Assembly: GCA_001725355.1 (NCBI GenBank)
Contig: MEGD01000009.1
Location: forward strand, 1-64,000
Reading direction: 5' to 3'
Length of the DNA: 64,000 bases
Source of the DNA: Novosphingobium sp. SCN 66-18
GTDB lineage: Bacteria; Pseudomonadota; Alphaproteobacteria; Sphingomonadales; Sphingomonadaceae
Positions within the stretch are counted from its first letter, which is position 1; the number at the start of each line of letters is the position of its first letter. Under the pieces are notes generated by a model. The model was not told where the DNA came from. It made no database searches and was given only the letters and a program-made list of their open reading frames with translations. A program made the translations under genes and the position numbers. Positions 59,440 to 64,000 of this stretch are shown one piece after another.

Positions 59440-60633
59440 ATGAACATCCAACATCGCTGGCTGGAGATGTACCCCGAGCTCGGCTCCGGCCCGATCCCGA
59501 CCGAGCCTTACATCTCGCCCGCCTGGTACGAGCAGGAGAAGGAAAAGATCTTCGGCAAGGTCTGGCTCTGCGTTGGCCGCGCCAGCGAAATTCCCAACGC
59601 CGGGGACTACAAGGTCAAGCGGATCGAGGCCGCCGGCACATCGGCGATCATCATCCGGGGCAAGGACGGCGTGGTCCGCGCCTTCCACAACATGTGCGCG
59701 CATCGCGGCAATACGGTGGTGACCGAGGCCGGCGAGGAAACCTACGGCAAGAGCAGGGCCGCCGTCGTCACCTGCCGTTTCCATGGCTGGGTCTATGGCG
59801 CGGATGGCGCGCTCAAGAGTGTGCCGAGCGAGGAACGGTTCTATTCGTGCTTCGACAAGTCGCACAATGGTCTCACCGAAATCGCGCTGGGGGTGTGGGA
59901 AGGCTTCCTCTTCATCAACGTTTCCCCGCAGCCCGAACAGACGCTGGAAGAATACCTTGGCGACTATGCCGAGCACTTCCGGGGCTATCCGTTCGACGAG
60001 ATGGACTTCGGCTTCACCTATCGCACCGAACTGGCGTGCAACTGGAAGGTGGCGCATGACGCCTTCGCCGAAGCCTATCACGTCGATACGATCCACGCCG
60101 GCTCGTTCCCCAACGTGTTCTCGACCGGCCTGCAGAACGTGAAGCTGATGGGGCCGCACCGTAGCTGTGCGGTGTGCCTGACGCTGGACGCCAAGCCCAC
60201 GCCGGTTTCCGCCGTCGCCAACAAGATCGCCGGCGCCAGCCTTGTTTCGCAGCGCGGGGAATCGATGCTGCCGAAGACGATCAATCCCGATCATCGCAGC
60301 GATTTCGCGTTCGAGCTGAGCGTCATCTTCCCGAACACGCTGCTGCATGTGTCGGAAGGGATCTGGTTTACCCACCAGTTCTGGCCAACCGCGCACAACC
60401 GCACCGTCTGGGAAGGCCGCTATTATGTGCGCGCACCCAGGACCAACGCGGAACGCTGGGCGATCGAGCATGCGATGACGCTCCAGCGCAACGCCTGGCT
60501 CGAAGACACCGCCACCATGGAAGACACCCAGCGGGCGATGGAATCGCGGGCGAAGACGCAGCAGCACCTGCAGGACGATGAAATCCTCATCCGCCACAGC
60601 GCCGCGGTCGTCGACCAGTACGTCAACGCCTGA
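59440..60633 (+). CDS. Rieske non-heme iron oxygenase, alpha subunit (copy 2)
   Basis: 397 residues from ATG 59440 (GAAGGG upstream). Rieske ligands Cys86-x-His88 (CAHRGN) and Cys112-x2-His115 (CRFHGW); iron-site motif FAEAYHVDTIHAG. Clearly paralogous to the copy at 53605 (shared RGKDGVVRAFHN, EDTATMEDT, THQFWP) but diverged, so the two probably accept different substrates or positions. Followed by the small unknown protein (14 bp), a SnoaL-like protein and a Rieske ferredoxin. Confidence 0.93.
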   Translation: MNIQHRWLEMYPELGSGPIPTEPYISPAWYEQEKEKIFGKVWLCVGRASEIPNAGDYKVKRIEAAGTSAIIIRGKDGVVRAFHNMCAHRGNTVVTEAGEETYGKSRAAVVTCRFHGWVYGADGALKSVPSEERFYSCFDKSHNGLTEIALGVWEGFLFINVSPQPEQTLEEYLGDYAEHFRGYPFDEMDFGFTYRTELACNWKVAHDAFAEAYHVDTIHAGSFPNVFSTGLQNVKLMGPHRSCAVCLTLDAKPTPVSAVANKIAGASLVSQRGESMLPKTINPDHRSDFAFELSVIFPNTLLHVSEGIWFTHQFWPTAHNRTVWEGRYYVRAPRTNAERWAIEHAMTLQRNAWLEDTATMEDTQRAMESRAKTQQHLQDDEILIRHSAAVVDQYVNA

Positions 60634-60647
60634 ACAGGACGCAGATC

Positions 60648-61019
60648 ATGACCCAGCTTTCGCTGCCTGCGGATTTCGCAGACCTTTCGCCCTGGCTCGA
60701 ATGGGCGCTGCCCACGGCCGACGAACGCCAGACGCATCGCCGCACCGCAACGCCGCAGGCGCTCAAGGCGTTCTATGACGCGACCTTGCCGCGCCTTGAG
60801 GCGATCCTTGCCGAAGTCGACAAGTATCCGCTCGGCGGCCTGCCCGAGCCGCTGCAGCCGCTCTACAACATCGCGCTGTCGCTGGCGGAAGTCGCGCCGC
60901 ACCTGGAGCTCTATGGCGGTGCGGTCGGCGTGCCCTATGCCTTCGAGGAAGCGCGCTTCGTGGCGGTGCATGGCGCGCAACCGACCTGGCAGGGCCTGCA
61001 GCCGATGGCGCATCCCTGA
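60648..61019 (+). CDS. Small Rieske-cassette protein of unknown family (copy 2)
   Basis: 123-residue soluble protein paralogous to the one at 53233. Shared features are the SLPADFADL start, KAFYDATLPRLE in the middle and APHLELYGGAVGVPYAFEE near the end. It lies 14 bp after the oxygenase alpha gene and one base before the SnoaL-like gene. Its conserved place in both cassettes argues for a function in the oxygenase complex. No named family recognised. Confidence 0.82.
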   Translation: MTQLSLPADFADLSPWLEWALPTADERQTHRRTATPQALKAFYDATLPRLEAILAEVDKYPLGGLPEPLQPLYNIALSLAEVAPHLELYGGAVGVPYAFEEARFVAVHGAQPTWQGLQPMAHP

Positions 61020-61020
61020 G

Positions 61021-61530
61021 ATGCCGGAACCCGGCGCTTCCGGAGAACACAGGCTGGCGCGGCTGGAGGCGCGCGCGGAGATCGGGGATCTCGTGGCGCG
61101 TTATGCGCTGGGGGCGGACCGCAGGAACGATCCCGCGATTCTCGGGCCGCTCTTCGCCGCCGACGCGGTGTGGTCGGCCGAGGGGTTCGCCGATCTCGTC
61201 GGCCGCGATGCGATCGCGGCGGGCCTGGCCGGTCTGGCGGCCGACAGGGTGCTGTGGTCGATCCACTACATGGTCTCGCCGCTGATCGAACTGGCGGCGG
61301 ACCTGCGCTCCGGGCGTTGCCACTGGTACTTGTGGGAGCTGTGCACGATGGCTCCCGCAGGCGGCGATCCGGCGCACGCCAGCCCGACCGACACCTGGTT
61401 CGGCGGCTGGTACGACAGCGACGTCGTGCTCACACCCGAAGGCTGGCGCTTTTCAAGAGTGAAGCTCGACGTTCGCCTTCAGGGTGAGGCCCTGCCTTCA
61501 TGGCAATTCAAGAAACCGGTGACCTTGTGA
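61021..61530 (+). CDS. SnoaL-like protein, putative oxygenase beta subunit (copy 2)
   Basis: 169 residues from ATG 61021. Same architecture as the protein at 54887: HRLARLEARAEIGDLVARYALGADR, then DAVWSAEG, GRDAIAAGLAG, HYMVSPLIELAADLRSGRCHWYLWEL. NTF2-like fold shared with dioxygenase beta subunits. Starts one base after the small protein's stop and its end overlaps the ferredoxin gene. Confidence 0.83.
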   Translation: MPEPGASGEHRLARLEARAEIGDLVARYALGADRRNDPAILGPLFAADAVWSAEGFADLVGRDAIAAGLAGLAADRVLWSIHYMVSPLIELAADLRSGRCHWYLWELCTMAPAGGDPAHASPTDTWFGGWYDSDVVLTPEGWRFSRVKLDVRLQGEALPSWQFKKPVTL

Positions 61531-61832
61531 CGATCAGACTCTGCGCGACCCATGACATACCCGCCGGCGAAGTGATCCGCGTCGATCTCGACGACGGACG
61601 CGCGCTGGCCGTCTACAACCTCGACGGCGAATTCTTCGCCACCGACGATCTATGCACGCACGGCGATGCCTCGCTGGCCGAAGGCGAAGTGGATGGCGGC
61701 AAGATCCTCTGCCCGTTCCACATGGGCAGCTTCGACATCCGCACCGGGGAAGCGATCGGCGCGCCCTGTTCGATCGCGGTCAGGACCTATTGCGTTTCGG
61801 TATCGGGCGATGACGTGGTGATCGACGCCTGA
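61500..61832 (+). CDS. Rieske-type [2Fe-2S] ferredoxin
   Basis: Electron-transfer protein with the Rieske motif C-T-H-G (CTHGDASLAEG) and C-x2-H (CPFHMGS). It would pass electrons to the oxygenase alpha subunit. From ATG 61500 it has 110 residues and overlaps the SnoaL-like gene by 31 bp; GTG 61527 gives MTIRLCATHDIPAGE, 101 residues, nearer the family norm, with a GTGA overlap, and may be the true start. No ferredoxin reductase gene is in the window, so that partner must come from elsewhere. Confidence 0.92.
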   Translation: MAIQETGDLVTIRLCATHDIPAGEVIRVDLDDGRALAVYNLDGEFFATDDLCTHGDASLAEGEVDGGKILCPFHMGSFDIRTGEAIGAPCSIAVRTYCVSVSGDDVVIDA

Positions 61833-61856
61833 CGGCAATTTTTGCGGACGCATCTG

Positions 61857-61885
61857 TTCAAATGAATGAATTTCTCCTATATCAT
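61857..61885 (+). promoter_or_regulatory. Putative promoter of the toxin-antitoxin operon
   Basis: TTCAAA, 17 bp, TATCAT, in an AT-rich island (61850-61895) with ATGAATGAA repeats, ending 19 bp before the antitoxin ATG. The antitoxin probably autoregulates here. Confidence 0.45.
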
Positions 61886-61904
61886 CCATGTGAAAGGAGA
61901 AGTC

Positions 61905-62282
61905 ATGGCGACCCGGATCGATGGCCAGCCGCGCGGCGACGCTGAAATCCTGACCTCGGCACTGGGGCGGATCGCCGATTTCTGGAATTTCAGCAACACC
62001 AAGCTGGGCACCGTGCTGGGCTTGTCCGCCGCCACCGTCTCGCGCCTGCGCAGCGGCCGGTCGGTGCTCGATCCGGCTTCCAAGTCCTATGAGGCGGGCC
62101 AGTTCCTGCTGCGGCTGTTCCGCAGCCTCGATGCCCTGCTCGGCAGTGACGATGCCGCCGCGCGGCGCTGGCTGGAAACCGCCAATCTCGATCTCAATGC
62201 CCGCCCGCTTGACCTGATCGACAGTTTCCGGGGGCTGATTTCCGTGTGCGACTATGTGGACGCCTACCGCGCTCGCGTCTGA
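61905..62282 (+). CDS. Xre/MbcA/ParS-type antitoxin
   Basis: 125 residues from ATG 61905, which has AAAGGAGA ideally placed; an upstream in-frame ATG at 61866 overlaps the promoter. N-terminal helix-turn-helix (KLGTVLGLSAATVSRLRSG) and C-terminal toxin-binding domain of the DUF2384 type (LLRLFRSLDALLGSDDAAARRWLETANLDLNARPLDLI). Neutralises the RES toxin encoded downstream and probably represses the operon. The toxin gene overlaps its 3' end by 29 bp. Confidence 0.9.
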   Translation: MATRIDGQPRGDAEILTSALGRIADFWNFSNTKLGTVLGLSAATVSRLRSGRSVLDPASKSYEAGQFLLRLFRSLDALLGSDDAAARRWLETANLDLNARPLDLIDSFRGLISVCDYVDAYRARV

Positions 62283-62976
62283 AGCCCGCGCCTGGCGGGG
62301 CGATGCCTGGCGGGTGGTGGAAGCCCAGCACCGCATCTCCACCAACCGGCTGGCCGACGGGCTGGCGGATCAGGCGCGGCTCGAAATGCTGGCGGACGCG
62401 GTCAAGCCCGACCTGCCGCCGGAAACGCGCGGGCTGCATTACCTGCTGGCCTCGCCCTTCCGCTATGGCCATCGCAGCGAAAGCCGCTTCCGCCGTGCGA
62501 ACGAGCGCCCCGGCATCTTCTATGCGGCCGAGCGCGAGGCCACGGCCATCGCCGAAACGGCCTATTGGCGCCTGCGCTTCTTCCGGCGCTCCCCCGGTTT
62601 CGCGCCGCCTTCTACCACGAGCGAACATACCAGTTTCGCCGCCGCGCTGGCGACCGCTTCGGCGCTGGATCTGACGCTCCCGCCGTTCGACAGCGATGCG
62701 GCGCGCTGGATCGATCCGCGGGACTATACGGCCTGCCAGGACTTTGCCGCGCAGGCGCGCGAGGCCCGGATCGCGCTGATCCGCACCCGTTCCGCGCGCG
62801 ATCCCGGCGGTGGTTGCAATCTGGTGCTGTTCGATCCGGCTGCCTTTGCGCGCAGGCAACCGGTGATCCGCCGGACATGGCACTTGCGCCATGAAGGCGG
62901 CCGGCTGCTCGCTCTGGCGGCTTTTCCGGGGGAGGAACGCTTCGTCTTCACGGCCGCCCAGTTCGGGCTTGCCTGA
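62254..62976 (+). CDS. RES-domain toxin (NAD+-degrading)
   Basis: 240 residues from ATG 62254. The RES fold resembles ADP-ribosyltransferases; family members deplete NAD+. Visible are an Arg in FRYGHRSESRFR, GIFYAAEREATAIAETAYWR with the Tyr and Glu of the active site, and a late conserved segment TACQDFAAQAREARIALIRTRSARD. Length is somewhat above the usual 150-200 residues, with an N-terminal extension. Paired with the upstream antitoxin. Confidence 0.9.
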   Translation: MWTPTALASEARAWRGDAWRVVEAQHRISTNRLADGLADQARLEMLADAVKPDLPPETRGLHYLLASPFRYGHRSESRFRRANERPGIFYAAEREATAIAETAYWRLRFFRRSPGFAPPSTTSEHTSFAAALATASALDLTLPPFDSDAARWIDPRDYTACQDFAAQAREARIALIRTRSARDPGGGCNLVLFDPAAFARRQPVIRRTWHLRHEGGRLLALAAFPGEERFVFTAAQFGLA

Positions 62977-62992
62977 GGGGGCGCTTTCGCGA

Positions 62993-64000
62993 TCAGCGTC
63001 CCGACATGCGCTTCAGCGTCATCGACGGGCGCTCGCCGAACCGTTCGAGGTAATCGCGCGCGAATTTCGACAGGTGGGTGAAGCCGCAGGCCAGCGCGAC
63101 TTCGGTCACCGAAACGCCGGTATCGGCGCCTTCGCGCAATTGCCGCCGTGCCAGATCGAGCCGGTGGTTCTTGAGATAGAGCATCGGCGTGGTGTTGCGG
63201 AAGCGCCGGAAGCCCGCATGCAGCGACCGCGCGCTGACGCTCGAAACGACGATCATTTCTTCCAGCGTGATCGGCGATTGCGCGTGTTCGTGGATGAACT
63301 CCTCGACCCGGCGCACGTAATAGGGGGCCGGGCACGAAGCCGGCGCGTCGAACAGGTCGGAATGGTTGTGGGGCACGGCGGCCAGCAACAGGCGCTGGAG
63401 CGTCTCCTCCACCGCACCGCTCGCCCGCGCATGGTTGAAGCCGCTCAGGCCGGTTTCGAGCCCGGTGTCGAGATTGTCGCAGACGGTGCGGACAAGCTGC
63501 GCGAACGCGGCGGCCGCGCCTTCAAGCTGCACCGGTTGCGGCGAGAAATGGAGGTCGCCCGGCCGAAACCCCAGCTCCTGCGCCAGAATGGCTTCCAGCC
63601 CGTTCTTGTCCATCTTGACGGTGAAGTGCTTGTAGCCGTCCCCGAACATCTGCCGGACCTTGGCGTCGGGGCCAAGCACGCACATCTGGCCGGGATGCAG
63701 TTCTATGGTCGCGTTGTCCTGCGTGATCTGCGCCACGCCGCGCAGCGAGAACTGGACGAGATAGAGCGCGTCCATCGGCGGGATGTTGACCACCACCCGG
63801 CCATAGGGATTGCCATAGTCGGTGGCGTTGAACGTGACCGACTTGAGCGAGGCCTGATGGTGCCGGAAGGCGATGGGCGGGTTGCCGCCTTCCACCCGCA
63901 GGTCGTGCGGGCAGAACATGCGGCTCATGTGGTCGTGGACCTCGTTGATGTCGCGTGTGGCCAGACGCGTCAGGCTTGGCAGCGGAAGATCGCTGCCATC
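62993..64000 (-). CDS. AraC-family transcriptional regulator, N-terminus outside window
   Basis: The frame is open from the right edge; the first visible ATG at 63928 cuts into a conserved region (TRDINEVHDHMSRMFCPHDL), so translation almost certainly starts beyond 64000. It has the AraC-binding-like N-terminal domain and a C-terminal double helix-turn-helix (ITLEEMIVVSSVSARSLHAGFRRF, VSVTEVALACGFTHLSKFARDYLERFGERPS). Such AraC proteins often control aromatic catabolic genes; the Rieske cassettes are nearby, but its target is unknown. Its stop is 16 bp from the converging RES toxin gene. Confidence 0.9.
   Translation of the reverse strand, partial: DGSDLPLPSLTRLATRDINEVHDHMSRMFCPHDLRVEGGNPPIAFRHHQASLKSVTFNATDYGNPYGRVVVNIPPMDALYLVQFSLRGVAQITQDNATIELHPGQMCVLGPDAKVRQMFGDGYKHFTVKMDKNGLEAILAQELGFRPGDLHFSPQPVQLEGAAAAFAQLVRTVCDNLDTGLETGLSGFNHARASGAVEETLQRLLLAAVPHNHSDLFDAPASCPAPYYVRRVEEFIHEHAQSPITLEEMIVVSSVSARSLHAGFRRFRNTTPMLYLKNHRLDLARRQLREGADTGVSVTEVALACGFTHLSKFARDYLERFGERPSMTLKRMSGR

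Noticed and set aside
1-64000. CRISPR arrays, tRNA or rRNA genes, replication origin or phage genes
   Set aside because: None seen: no regularly spaced direct repeats, no cloverleaf sequence, no integrase, and no DnaA or replication genes.

Overview
The window reads as a GC-rich alphaproteobacterial chromosome or large replicon, most likely from a sphingomonad (Novosphingobium/Sphingobium/Sphingomonas type). This is inferred from five TonB-dependent receptors (TBDRs), Rieske oxygenases, a sphingomonad-style palindromic repeat and overall protein style; there is no rRNA or tRNA to confirm it. It is accessory, catabolic DNA: about 48 genes in compact operons, each pairing an outer-membrane receptor with a few enzymes and a local regulator.

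1-17.1 kb: a sulfated-glycan utilisation locus. On the minus strand lie a frameshifted sulfatase, a GH3 glycosidase and a TBDR that runs off the left edge. On the plus strand lie three intact sulfatases, a LacI-type regulator, glucokinase, an aldose-epimerase-like protein, a fucose/glucose-type MFS permease and a formylglycine-generating enzyme (FGE) that would activate the sulfatases. Four near-identical 16-bp operators (consensus TTGRCANCGNTGWCAA) tie the locus to the LacI regulator. An IS3-family transposase remnant marks its right end.

17.3-25.5 kb: a minus-strand operon of amidohydrolase, M19 dipeptidase and ornithine-cyclodeaminase-like enzyme; a phosphotransferase plus beta-barrel-enzyme pair; then an orphan urea-type ABC substrate-binding lipoprotein with a LysR regulator.

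25.7-34.0 kb: six minus-strand genes: beta-propeller protein, TPR-sulfotransferase, 2-oxoglutarate oxygenase, an unknown protein, fatty-acid-hydroxylase/sterol-desaturase-type enzyme and a TBDR. They suggest hydroxylation, sulfation and uptake of a lipid-like molecule. A 56-bp element is duplicated in front of two of them. 34.2-40.3 kb: a tandem-TetR regulator facing a TBDR / phosphoinositide phospholipase C / GPH-type permease operon whose leader can pair with its own ribosome binding site.

40.6-53.2 kb: a threonine-aldolase-like enzyme; a hydantoinase / DUF917 / racemase / TBDR operon with a large LuxR (LAL) regulator and matching CTACC-GGTAG sites; then PhzF and a broken DMT exporter divergent from a MocR regulator. 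53.2-61.8 kb: two related Rieske oxygenase cassettes, each with a SnoaL-like protein and a member of an unrecognised ~120-residue family, placed around a TBDR and an acetamidase/formamidase. 61.9-64 kb: a RES-Xre toxin-antitoxin pair and an AraC regulator cut by the right edge.
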